Below are positions 1 through 6,910 of a stretch of DNA of 22,270 nucleotides, piece after piece. Within the stretch, counting starts at the first letter, position 1. Each line of letters begins with the position of its first letter. The notes below the pieces were generated by a model. It had not been told where the DNA came from. It was given only the letters and a program-made list of their open reading frames with translations, and did no database searches. Origin of the DNA: Hyphomicrobiales bacterium (GTDB taxonomy: Bacteria; Pseudomonadota; Alphaproteobacteria; Rhizobiales; Aestuariivirgaceae); contig JAHFPK010000011.1 in NCBI GenBank assembly GCA_023266715.1, positions 1-22,270 on the forward strand, in the 5' to 3' direction. The translations under genes were made by a program, and so were the position numbers.

Positions 1-1304
1 CGCAGTGCAAAGTGAATGAGGCCCATGCCGACGGTTGAATTGGTGAAGCGGTCAATGATGATGAAGCTGCCGAGATGGCGATTGTCTGTGTAGCTGGTAA
101 AGGCGATGGGGCTGTCGAGTTCCAGATTGCACACGCCGATTTCATTCAGCGTGAGCGTCTTGGCCGCGACGTGTTCCATGGTGTTGACGTTGACCTTGTG
201 TTTCAGGGAATCAAGCGTGCCCGGAACCTGGCGGTTGCCGGTCTTGATGATGTAGGGCCGGCCCGGCAGCATGGGCTCGTCACCCATCCACAACACTTCA
301 ACTTCGAACTGGTCCGACACTTCAATGGGGTCTGCGGCATTGCAGATCACATCGCCGCGGCTGATATCGATTTCGGTGGTGAGTGTGATCGTCAGCGATT
401 GTCCGGCGATGCCGGACAGGAGATCGCCATTATGGGTTACGACGCGCTCGACAGTTGCTGTCTTGGCCGAGGGGAGAACCTTGATCTGATCGCCGGGGCG
501 CACGGCACCGCTGACGATGGTGCCGGAAAACCCACGGAAATTCTGGTCCGGGCGGTTCACCCATTGCACGGGGAGGCGGAAGGGTTTCGTGGCCAGGTCA
601 TCGTCCACAGGCACGGTTTCAAGGTGGGCCATAAGGGTTGGACCGTGATACCAGGGCATGGCGGCGGAGTGCTCAACCACATTGTCACCGGCAAGAGCCG
701 ACAACGGAATACAGGTGATGTTGTCGGCGCCGATGCTTTTGGCAAAGGCGCGATAGTCGGCTTCAATATCTTCAAAAACTTTCTGATCATAGTTCATCAG
801 GTCCATCTTGTTGATGGCGACAACGAGATGCCTGATACCGAGAAGCGTTGCGATGAAGGTGTGGCGACGGGTTTGGGTGAGAACGCCTTTGCGGGCGTCA
901 ATCAGGATGACGGCGAGATCGGCAGTGGAGGCGCCGGTTGCCATGTTGCGGGTGTATTGCTCGTGGCCCGGCGTATCGGCCACGATGAATTTGCGCTTGT
1001 TGGTGGTGAAAGCGCGATAGGCCACGTCAATGGTGATGCCCTGCTCGCGTTCGGCGGCGAGGCCATCCACGAGAAGAGCGAAATCGAGATTGCCGCCCTG
1101 GGTTCCCATCTTTTTGGAATCAGCCTCAAGCGCCAGGAGCTGATCTTCAAACAGCATCTTGGCTTCGTAGAGCAGCCTGCCGATCAGGGTGGATTTGCCA
1201 TCATCAACGGAACCGCAGGTGATGAAGCGCAGGAGGTCCTTGTTCTCCTGGGTCTTCAGATAGGATTCAACATCGCCACCTTCGAATTCAATAAACCTGG
1301 ACAT
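1..1304 (-). CDS. cysN: Sulfate adenylyltransferase subunit 1 (CysN), 3' end outside window
   Basis: GTPase subunit of ATP sulfurylase. With CysD it makes adenosine 5'-phosphosulfate from sulfate and ATP in the cytosol, driven by GTP hydrolysis. The frame stays open for about 434 codons from the ATG at 1304 to the left edge. The N-terminus carries the P-loop GSVDDGKST at residues 31-39, followed by the switch motif DTPGHEQYTRNM and the guanine-specificity motif NKMD. The last visible residues (FIIIDRFTNSTVGMG) match the end of the C-terminal beta-barrel of EF-Tu-like CysN. The start ATG overlaps the cysD stop by one base (TGATG), implying translational coupling. Because the end is cut off, the sequence cannot show whether this is plain CysN or a CysNC/NodQ fusion carrying an APS kinase domain. 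Confidence 0.95.
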   Translation of the reverse strand, partial: MSRFIEFEGGDVESYLKTQENKDLLRFITCGSVDDGKSTLIGRLLYEAKMLFEDQLLALEADSKKMGTQGGNLDFALLVDGLAAEREQGITIDVAYRAFTTNKRKFIVADTPGHEQYTRNMATGASTADLAVILIDARKGVLTQTRRHTFIATLLGIRHLVVAINKMDLMNYDQKVFEDIEADYRAFAKSIGADNITCIPLSALAGDNVVEHSAAMPWYHGPTLMAHLETVPVDDDLATKPFRLPVQWVNRPDQNFRGFSGTIVSGAVRPGDQIKVLPSAKTATVERVVTHNGDLLSGIAGQSLTITLTTEIDISRGDVICNAADPIEVSDQFEVEVLWMGDEPMLPGRPYIIKTGNRQVPGTLDSLKHKVNVNTMEHVAAKTLTLNEIGVCNLELDSPIAFTSYTDNRHLGSFIIIDRFTNSTVGMGLIHFAL

Positions 1305-2224
1305 CAGAAGTAACCTTCCTGCTTCTTCTTCTCCATGGAGGCGGCCTGGTCCTTGTCGATGACGCGGCCCTGGCGTTCGGAAGAAGTGGCCACCAGCATT
1401 TCCTCGATGATATCGAGAAGCGAGGTGGCGTTCGATTCAATGGCACCGGTCAAGGGATAGCAGCCAAGGGTGCGGAAGCGGATGTTGCGCATTTCGGGCT
1501 TCTCGCCGGGGTTCAGGCGCATGCGCTCATCATCCACCATGATCATCTGGCCATCGCGCCACACGATAGGTCGGGGGGCTGCGAAATAGAGCGGAACGAT
1601 GGGGATATTTTCCATGTGGATATATTGCCAGATGTCGAGTTCGGTCCAGTTCGAGAGCGGGAAGACGCGGATCGATTCGCCCTTGTTCTTGCGGGCATTA
1701 TAAAGGTTCCACAGTTCCGGGCGCTGGTTCTTGGGATCCCAGCGGTGCCTGGTATCGCGGAAAGAAAAAATGCGCTCTTTGGCGCGGGATTTTTCCTCGT
1801 CGCGGCGGGCGCCGCCGAAGGCTGCATCGAAGCCATACTTGTCGAGGGCCTGTTTCAGCCCATCAGTTTTCATGATCTGGGTGTGAAGGGCCGAACCGTG
1901 GTCAAAGGGGTTTACATCCTTCTCAATGCCATCAGGATTCACATAGATGATGAGATCAAGACCTAAGCGTTTTGCCGTTTCATCGCGGAGCGAAATCATG
2001 TCGCGGAATTTCCAGCGCGTATCCACATGCATCAGGGGAAAGGGTGGCTTTGCGGGATAGAAAGCCTTCATGGCGAGGTGCAGCATGACGGCAGAATCCT
2101 TGCCCACGGAATAGAGCATGACAGGCTTTTCGCATTCGGCGGCGACTTCGCGGATGATGTGGATGGATTCCGCTTCGAGGCGTTCGAGATGGGTCAATTT
2201 CCTAAGGGCTGGGGCCTGCTGCAT
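1304..2224 (-). CDS. cysD: Sulfate adenylyltransferase subunit 2 (CysD)
   Basis: Catalytic ATP pyrophosphatase subunit of ATP sulfurylase, partner of CysN in assimilatory sulfate activation. The protein is 306 residues, the usual length. The PP-loop SVGKDS lies at residues 39-44, and the GGARRDEEKSRAKER and RVFPLSNWTELDIW segments are typical of CysD. The C-terminus is rich in Lys and Glu, as usual in the family. An AAGGA ribosome site lies about eight bases before the ATG. The gene is first in a cysDN operon and divergent from the regulator at 2356. I see no cysH or other sulfur gene upstream. A weak promoter-like pair (TTGCGT, 17 bp, CATAAA) can be read toward cysD in the 131-bp divergent gap; I do not rely on it. 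Confidence 0.97.
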   Translation of the reverse strand: MQQAPALRKLTHLERLEAESIHIIREVAAECEKPVMLYSVGKDSAVMLHLAMKAFYPAKPPFPLMHVDTRWKFRDMISLRDETAKRLGLDLIIYVNPDGIEKDVNPFDHGSALHTQIMKTDGLKQALDKYGFDAAFGGARRDEEKSRAKERIFSFRDTRHRWDPKNQRPELWNLYNARKNKGESIRVFPLSNWTELDIWQYIHMENIPIVPLYFAAPRPIVWRDGQMIMVDDERMRLNPGEKPEMRNIRFRTLGCYPLTGAIESNATSLLDIIEEMLVATSSERQGRVIDKDQAASMEKKKQEGYF

Positions 2225-2262
2225 TACGCTATCCTTGTTCGGGCGGGTTTATGGCGGTGTCT

Positions 2263-2312
2263 TTGCGCAAACGCAAGGCGGGACTTGTTGCGCAAAGGCG
2301 GGGAGGGACTTG
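2263..2312. repeat. 25-bp tandem duplication with TTGCGCAA palindromes (candidate operator)
   Basis: Two adjacent 25-bp units (2263-2287 and 2288-2312) match at 21 of 25 positions. Each begins with TTGCGCAAA and ends with GGGACTTG. The TTGCGCAA core is a perfect 8-bp palindrome, so two palindromes sit 25 bp apart, centre to centre. They lie in the divergent gap between cysD and the XRE-cupin regulator, a usual place for an operator. A one-mismatch copy (TCGCGCAA) occurs at 3771-3778, at the end of the -10 box of the mgs promoter. Which protein binds here, if any, is inferred and untested. Confidence 0.45.
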
Positions 2313-2355
2313 CCCGCTGCTTGGCTTTGGGGCTAGTTCTTAGCAAGGGGAGCCG

Positions 2356-3018
2356 ATGAAAAATCCATCACACAAAAAGCCGACAGCCAAGAAGGGAGTG
2401 CCAAGCCTTCCCTACCAGGAGCCGCATCTCGGCGCTTCGGCGCGGGGCAAGCTGTTGGAGGAAGCCATCGGACGCGAGGTGCGAGGGTTTCGTGAAAAAC
2501 TCGGCATAACCATTTCGGAACTCGCCAAGGCGGCGGACATGTCGGCTGGCATGTTGTCGAAGATTGAAAATGGCGCTACTTCACCTTCGCTCAGTTCCCT
2601 GCAAGCGCTGAGCAAGGCCTTGCAGGTGCCTGTCACTTCCCTGTTTCGGGGCTTTGAAGAAATCAGGGATGCTTCTTTTGTGAAGGCGGGACAGGGCCTC
2701 ACTATTGAACGGCGGGGCACGCGGGCTGGCCACCAGTACCAATTGCTGGGGCACAGTCCCCATGGACCGGTGATGGTCGAGCCCTATATGATCACGCTCA
2801 CGGCGCAGTCGGACGTATTCCCTACTTTCCAGCATAGCGGGCTTGAGATGCTTTACATGCTGGAGGGCAATGTGGTGTACCGCCATGGGGACAAGACCTA
2901 TGACATGTACCCCGGCGACACCCTGTTTTTTGATGCCGACGTGCCCCATGGGCCGGAAGAACTGAAAAAACTGCCGGCACGCTATTTGAGCGTTATCAGC
3001 TACCGTCGGGAAGACTGA
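2356..3018 (+). CDS. XRE-family transcriptional regulator with C-terminal cupin domain
   Basis: A 220-residue DNA-binding regulator. A Lys-rich N-terminal tail is followed by a helix-turn-helix of the XRE/HTH_3 type at about residues 39-98 (ISELAKAADMSAGMLSKIENG). A cupin fold spans about 145-218, with likely ligand- or metal-contacting residues His160, Glu164 and His198. HTH-cupin proteins of this family usually sense a small molecule and control neighbouring catabolic genes. Its place upstream of the methylamine operon makes it the obvious candidate regulator of that operon, although a toxin-antitoxin pair now lies between them. An AGGGGAG ribosome site lies a few bases before the ATG. The effector is unknown; a methylated glutamate or glutamylmethylamide would be a reasonable guess. 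Confidence 0.88.
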   Translation: MKNPSHKKPTAKKGVPSLPYQEPHLGASARGKLLEEAIGREVRGFREKLGITISELAKAADMSAGMLSKIENGATSPSLSSLQALSKALQVPVTSLFRGFEEIRDASFVKAGQGLTIERRGTRAGHQYQLLGHSPHGPVMVEPYMITLTAQSDVFPTFQHSGLEMLYMLEGNVVYRHGDKTYDMYPGDTLFFDADVPHGPEELKKLPARYLSVISYRRED

Positions 3019-3047
3019 TTGACAAAGTAGCTACCGGTAGCTACATT
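3019..3047 (+). promoter_or_regulatory. Promoter and palindromic operator of the toxin-antitoxin operon
   Basis: A consensus -35 TTGACA (3019-3024) starts immediately after the stop codon of the XRE gene. It is followed by a 17-bp spacer and a -10-like TACATT (3042-3047). The spacer contains the perfect 18-bp palindrome GTAGCTACCGGTAGCTAC (3027-3044), built of two copies of the self-palindromic octamer GTAGCTAC around CG. A palindrome overlapping the core promoter fits autorepression by the Phd/YefM antitoxin alone or in complex with the toxin, as known for these families. The expected transcription start, about seven bases past the -10, falls on or very near the ATG at 3054. Confidence 0.75.
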
Positions 3048-3053
3048 TGGCGC

Positions 3054-3323
3054 ATGAACATTTCTGTCAAAGAAGCCAAGAACCGTTTGTCCGAACTCCT
3101 GCATCTCGCCGAGGCTGGGGAAACGATCGTATTGACACGGCATGGCAAGCCGGTGGCTGATCTTACTCCCCACAAGGAAAAGAAGGGCGGGATCAACTGG
3201 CAGGCGCTGGCGGATTACAAGAAAGCGCATGGGATTGAAAGGATTGTCGATTTTATCCCTGCCGACTTTGATGACCCGCTTCCAGAGGATTTTTTGATCA
3301 AGCCGCTGCCTGACAAATTATGA
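3054..3323 (+). CDS. Phd/YefM-family antitoxin
   Basis: An 89-residue antitoxin. The N-terminal half (MNISVKEAKNRLSELLHLAE, then GETIVLTRHGKPVADLTP) is the classic Phd/YefM DNA-binding domain. The C-terminal half from about residue 50 is acidic and proline-containing, as expected of the flexible segment that wraps and inhibits the toxin. It overlaps the PIN toxin gene by four bases (ATGA), the normal arrangement for such pairs. No Shine-Dalgarno sequence is visible before the ATG, and the promoter lies so close that the mRNA is probably leaderless. The protein probably represses its own promoter through the palindrome just upstream. Confidence 0.9.
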   Translation: MNISVKEAKNRLSELLHLAEAGETIVLTRHGKPVADLTPHKEKKGGINWQALADYKKAHGIERIVDFIPADFDDPLPEDFLIKPLPDKL

Positions 3324-3703
3324 TCCTGCTTGATACCCATTTTGTCATCGAACTTATTGATGTGAGGCTTGGTGGGCGCGGCGAGCCGCATCCTCATCCT
3401 GCGCTGATGAATTTGCAGCAAGTCTTTGTCAGTGTTACCAGCTTGTGGGAAGTTGCTATCAAGTTTCGCCTCGGCAAACTTCCTTTGAGAACATCGGTTG
3501 AAGAGTGGCCGCAATTGTTTGCAACAGCGGAAATACAGCTTTTACCAATTGATGCAAAACATGTACTTGCGGATATTGGTCCAGAAATCAGGACAAATGA
3601 TCCTTTCGATAGACTGCTTCTTGGCGTATGCGCGGCAGAAGGCATGAAGCTCCTGACCGTTGATCGGGAACTGGTTAACCATCCACTGGCGCAGCGCGGC
3701 TGA
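3320..3703 (+). CDS. PIN-domain toxin (VapC-like ribonuclease)
   Basis: A 127-residue PIN-domain protein, the expected toxin partner of the preceding antitoxin. It starts MILLDTH, and the acidic residues that coordinate metal in PIN nucleases are present: Asp5, Glu44 (SLWEVAIK), Asp97 (DPFDRLLL) and Asp115 (LLTVDRE). The set appears intact, so the toxin is probably active. The family cleaves RNA, often tRNA or rRNA, and the specific target cannot be read from sequence. The stretch from about 3340 to 3660 looks more A/T-rich than the metabolic genes around it, in keeping with acquisition by transfer. No hairpin-plus-T-run terminator follows. Confidence 0.88.
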   Translation: MILLDTHFVIELIDVRLGGRGEPHPHPALMNLQQVFVSVTSLWEVAIKFRLGKLPLRTSVEEWPQLFATAEIQLLPIDAKHVLADIGPEIRTNDPFDRLLLGVCAAEGMKLLTVDRELVNHPLAQRG

Positions 3704-3742
3704 TTTTACTCATTCCTGTTGTGAAAAAATAATTCCTACTAG

Positions 3743-3771
3743 TTGATATTGCAATTGGGCCCTGTTACAAT
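3743..3771 (+). promoter_or_regulatory. Sigma70-like promoter of the N-methylglutamate operon
   Basis: TTGATA (3743-3748), a 17-bp spacer and TACAAT (3766-3771) differ from the housekeeping consensus by one base in each hexamer. Transcription would start near 3778, leaving a leader of about 25 bases with AGAGAAGG (3788-3795) before the mgsA ATG. The spacer starts within an ATTGCAAT palindrome (3748-3755), and TCGCGCAA (3771-3778) follows the -10. Both resemble the TTGCGCAA motif upstream of the XRE-cupin gene, so this regulator might act here. The hexamers are clear; the regulator link is inference. Confidence 0.7.
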
Positions 3772-3803
3772 CGCGCAACGCCATTGTAGAGAAGGTTTAC
3801 CCC

Positions 3804-4706
3804 ATGTGCGGGATTGTCGGACTTTACCTGAAGAACCCCAAGTTGAAGCCAAAACTAGGGAAAATGTTCAAACCCATGATCATCGAAATGACCAATCGGG
3901 GGCCCGATTCGGCGGGCGTTGCGATTTACCGCAACCCGGTAAAAAAAGCCCAGACGAAATTTTCCTTGGCCCACGATGATGCCAATTATGACTGGAAGAA
4001 AATTGATGTGGGGCTGGAGAGGGCTTTGAAGTGCGACTGCACGGTCAAGAAGATCGGCAATCATTGCATACTGGTAACGAATGCGAAGGAGCCTGCGGTT
4101 GTCTCTTGGCTCAAAGCGCATCACCCCGGCGTGCGCGTTGTGGGCTCCGGCCACACGATTGAGATTTTCAAGGAGGTGGGCCTGCCTGCCAATGTCTATG
4201 ACAAGTTTGATCTGGATGAGGCGGCGGGCACACACATCATCGGCCATACGCGCATGGCAACGGAAAGTGCGGTGACCACGGCGGGATCGCATCCCTTTGC
4301 CACCGGTGCTGATCTCTGCCTTGTGCATAATGGTTCGCTGTCCAACCACAATCGCCTGCGCGAAAACCTCCGCAAGGAAGGCATGGATTTTCAGACGGAG
4401 AATGATACGGAAGTGGCTGCCGCCTATATGACGTGGAAACTTCGCGGCGGTGCCACACTCAAGGAAGCGCTGGAAGATGGCCTGCGTGATCTCGATGGCT
4501 TCTACACATTCCTCGTTGGAACGGCGGATGGCTTTGCCGTGGTGCGTGATCCCATTGCCTGCAAGCATGCGGTGATGGCGGAGACCGATGACTGGGTGGC
4601 GATGGCCACGGAATATCGCGCCATAGCGCATTTGCCCGGCGCTGATAATGCCAGGATTTGGGAACCGGAACCGACAATCGTTTATACTTGGGGCGGCCAC
4701 GCATGA
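3804..4706 (+). CDS. mgsA: N-methylglutamate synthase subunit A, class II glutamine amidotransferase
   Basis: Amidotransferase-like subunit of N-methylglutamate synthase, the enzyme that exchanges ammonia on glutamate for methylamine. The protein is 300 residues and starts MCGIVG, so Cys2 becomes the N-terminal nucleophile once Met is removed. Further class II motifs are RGPDSAG (32-38), GHTRMAT (147-153), HNGSLSN (175-181) and NDTEV (200-204). It corresponds to the amidotransferase portion of glutamate synthase encoded as a separate gene. Related genes are also called glxB. The reading as mgsA rests on the adjacent GXGXG and FMN-domain genes, gmaS and the four dehydrogenase genes. It is the first gene of the operon and overlaps mgsB by four bases (ATGA). 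Confidence 0.92.
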   Translation: MCGIVGLYLKNPKLKPKLGKMFKPMIIEMTNRGPDSAGVAIYRNPVKKAQTKFSLAHDDANYDWKKIDVGLERALKCDCTVKKIGNHCILVTNAKEPAVVSWLKAHHPGVRVVGSGHTIEIFKEVGLPANVYDKFDLDEAAGTHIIGHTRMATESAVTTAGSHPFATGADLCLVHNGSLSNHNRLRENLRKEGMDFQTENDTEVAAAYMTWKLRGGATLKEALEDGLRDLDGFYTFLVGTADGFAVVRDPIACKHAVMAETDDWVAMATEYRAIAHLPGADNARIWEPEPTIVYTWGGHA

Positions 4707-5386
4707 ACGAGATCGATCTTCACAAGGTCGGTGTGCGGGGGATCAATTCCCATCTCCACAACCTGCCCAAGAACACAAATGAAAAGCATTGGATTATTCA
4801 TAATCCCATGGGCCAGCATTCGATTGCCTGTGGAATCGATGCGCCTTTGCAGATTGATATCAGGGGTCATGTCGGATTTTATTGCGGCGGCATGAACAAG
4901 GATGCGGAGCTTACCATCCATGGCCATGCGGGCGTGGGGACTGCGGAAAACATGATGTCCGGCGTTGTTTGGGTGAAGGGCAATTCATCGGAATCAGCAG
5001 GGGCCACGGGCAATGGCGGACTGCTGGTGATTGATGGCGATGCCTCCTCGCGCTGCGGGATTTCCATGAAAGGTATTGATATTGTGGTGGGCGGTTCGGT
5101 TGGCCACATGTCGGCTTTCATGGCACAGCGCGGCAATCTGGTTGTGTGCGGGGATGCGGGCGATGCCTTGGGCGATTCCATTTATGAAGCGCGGCTCTAT
5201 GTGAAGGGCAAGGTGGCAAGCCTTGGGGCCGATTGTATCGAGAAGGAAATGCACGCCGAACATCTGGCCGATCTTGAACGCTTGTTGAAGGCTGCCAAGC
5301 GCAAGGAGAAGCCTTCCGAATTCCGCCGCTACGGCTCGGCGCGCAAGCTTTACAATTTCAGCGTGGACCATGCCGATGCATATTGA
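4703..5386 (+). CDS. mgsB: N-methylglutamate synthase subunit B, GXGXG-domain protein
   Basis: A 227-residue protein corresponding to the C-terminal beta-helix (GXGXG) domain of glutamate synthase. Repeated turns of the helix are visible, for example GHVGFYCGGMN, GHAGVGTAENM, GDASSRCGISMKG and GDAGDALGDSIYEA. In glutamate synthases this domain has a structural role between the amidotransferase and FMN domains. I start it at MNEIDLHKVG, whose ATG overlaps the mgsA stop (ATGA); an in-frame ATG 45 bases upstream would overlap mgsA more deeply and adds residues not expected of the family. The last 40 residues are charged and probably exposed. A 172-bp gap with hairpins separates it from mgsC. Confidence 0.9.
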   Translation: MNEIDLHKVGVRGINSHLHNLPKNTNEKHWIIHNPMGQHSIACGIDAPLQIDIRGHVGFYCGGMNKDAELTIHGHAGVGTAENMMSGVVWVKGNSSESAGATGNGGLLVIDGDASSRCGISMKGIDIVVGGSVGHMSAFMAQRGNLVVCGDAGDALGDSIYEARLYVKGKVASLGADCIEKEMHAEHLADLERLLKAAKRKEKPSEFRRYGSARKLYNFSVDHADAY

Positions 5387-5397
5387 TTCTTGTTCGT

Positions 5398-5533
5398 CTT
5401 CTCCCGTGAAACGGGAGAAGAGGGGACCCGCCGTAAAGCGGCTGGGAGATGAGGGCGCTTTGCCCCATGCTTCGCCGTCACCTATCCCATTGCTGCGCAA
5501 TGGGCCCCTTTCCTCTCCCGCAAGCGGGAGAGG
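5398..5533. repeat. Cluster of three short hairpins in the mgsB-mgsC gap
   Basis: Three perfect hairpins fill the gap between mgsB and mgsC. The first is CTTCTCCCGT/ACGGGAGAAG with loop GAA (5398-5420). The second is CCCATTGC/GCAATGGG with loop TGC (5486-5504). The third is CCTCTCCCGC/GCGGGAGAGG with loop AA (5512-5533). TCTCCCG-type palindromes are common intergenic repeats in alphaproteobacteria. None is followed by a run of T, so they are not classical terminators; they may stabilise or partly attenuate the mRNA. The mgsC ribosome site GAAGGA (5546-5551) lies outside them. Confidence 0.75.
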
Positions 5534-5558
5534 ACGTGCGCAATTGAAGGACCTCTAA

Positions 5559-6884
5559 ATGGACAAGACACCCCCAACGCTGCCGCGCAAATCCGCAACC
5601 TTTGATGACTACACACTTTCCGAAATCCGCCGCGCGGCAATCACCGGTATTTATGACATTCGGGGCGGTGGCGCCAAGCGCAAGCTGCCGCATTTTGATG
5701 ATCTGCTCTTTCTTGGCGCCTCCATCTCGCGCTATCCGCTTGAGGGCTACCGGGAAAAATGCGGCACCAATGTTGTGCTGGGCACGCGCCACGCGAAGAA
5801 ACCAATTGAGCTTAAGATTCCCATCACCATTGCGGGCATGAGCTTTGGTTCGCTCTCGGCGCAGGCGAAGGAAGCGCTGGGCCGCGGCGCTACGATTGCA
5901 GGCACTTCCACGACGACGGGCGATGGCGGCATGACGCCGGAAGAGCGTGGCCAGTCCAAGACGCTGGTCTATCAGTATTTGCCGTCGCGTTACGGGATGA
6001 ACCCGGATGATTTGCGCAAGGCCGATGCCATTGAAGTGGTGATTGGCCAGGGGGCAAAACCCGGCGGCGGCGGCATGTTGCTGGGGCAGAAAATTTCGGA
6101 CCGTGTGGCCGCCATGCGTTGCCTGCCCAAGGGCATCGACCAGCGCTCGGCCTGCCGCCATCCCGATTGGACGGGGCCAGATGATCTTGAAATCAAGATC
6201 AATGAGCTGCGCGAAATCACCAATTGGGAAAAACCGATCTATGTGAAGATAGGCGGGGCGCGGCCTTATTATGATGTGGCGCTGGCGGTGAAGGCTGGAG
6301 CCGACGTCGTGGTGCTGGACGGCATGCAGGGTGGCACGGCGGCCACCCAGGAAGTGTTCATTGAGCATGTGGGCCAGCCGACGCTTGCCTGTATCCGTCC
6401 CGCAGTACGGGCGCTGCAGGAACTTGGCATGCACCGCAAGGTACAGCTTATTGTTTCAGGCGGCATCCGGAACGGGGCTGATGTGGCAAAAGCCCTGGCT
6501 TTGGGTGTGGATGCTGTCTCGATTGGTACGGCGGCCCTTGTAGCCCTTGGCGACAATGACCCGCATCTGGAGGCGGAATACAATGCGCTTGGCACCACGG
6601 CAGGCGCCTATGACGATTGGCATGAGGGGCGCGATCCTGCAGGCATCACCACGCAGGACCCGGGATTGGCCAAGCGCCTTGATCCCGTCAAAGCGGGACG
6701 CAGGCTTTCCAACTATCTGAAGGTCATGACGTTGGAGGCGCAAACCATTGCGCGGGCCAATGGCAAGTCCCATGTGCACAATCTTGAGCCGGAAGACCTG
6801 TGCGCGCTTACCATCGAAGCTGCGGCCATGGCGCAGGTCCCCCTTGCAGGAACGGACTGGATTCCGGGCAGGAGCGGGTATTAA
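5559..6884 (+). CDS. mgsC: N-methylglutamate synthase subunit C, FMN-dependent glutamate synthase domain
   Basis: Catalytic subunit of N-methylglutamate synthase: a TIM-barrel FMN domain homologous to the central and FMN parts of glutamate synthase large chain. The protein is 441 residues. Recognisable segments are ITIAGMSFGSLSAQAKEALGRG, GQGAKPGGGGMLLGQK, VKIGGARPYYDVALAVKAGADVVVLDG and SGGIRNGADVAKALALGVDAVSIGT, the last being the phosphate-binding strand-loop for FMN. The cysteine cluster that holds the 3Fe-4S centre in ordinary glutamate synthases, normally just after this point, is absent and replaced by a segment with no cysteine. The ATG is preceded by GAAGGA seven bases upstream. Ordinary glutamate synthase is a poorer reading, given the split subunits and gmaS/mgd neighbours. 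Confidence 0.92.
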   Translation: MDKTPPTLPRKSATFDDYTLSEIRRAAITGIYDIRGGGAKRKLPHFDDLLFLGASISRYPLEGYREKCGTNVVLGTRHAKKPIELKIPITIAGMSFGSLSAQAKEALGRGATIAGTSTTTGDGGMTPEERGQSKTLVYQYLPSRYGMNPDDLRKADAIEVVIGQGAKPGGGGMLLGQKISDRVAAMRCLPKGIDQRSACRHPDWTGPDDLEIKINELREITNWEKPIYVKIGGARPYYDVALAVKAGADVVVLDGMQGGTAATQEVFIEHVGQPTLACIRPAVRALQELGMHRKVQLIVSGGIRNGADVAKALALGVDAVSIGTAALVALGDNDPHLEAEYNALGTTAGAYDDWHEGRDPAGITTQDPGLAKRLDPVKAGRRLSNYLKVMTLEAQTIARANGKSHVHNLEPEDLCALTIEAAAMAQVPLAGTDWIPGRSGY

Positions 6885-6910
6885 GATGGTGTCTGCTTGA
6901 GGGGATCATC

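Noticed and set aside
75..1313. Long plus-strand open frame of 412 codons opposite cysN
   Set aside because: It is antisense to a clear cysN reading with P-loop and NKMD motifs; its own translation shows no recognisable domain and no ribosome site.
3704..3742. Terminator after the PIN toxin
   Set aside because: The stretch is A/T-rich but has no stem followed by a T run on the plus strand.
3855..4700. Minus-strand open frame of 281 codons opposite mgsA
   Set aside because: A shadow of mgsA, rich in His and Arg as expected of antisense translation, with no domain signature.
5387..5558. Riboswitch or CRISPR-like structure in the mgsB-mgsC gap
   Set aside because: The hairpins differ in sequence and spacing, there is no regular repeat-spacer pattern, and they resemble dispersed intergenic palindromes.
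5478..6434. Minus-strand open frame of 318 codons opposite mgsC
   Set aside because: Antisense to the well-supported FMN-domain gene and running into the hairpin repeats; no domain features.
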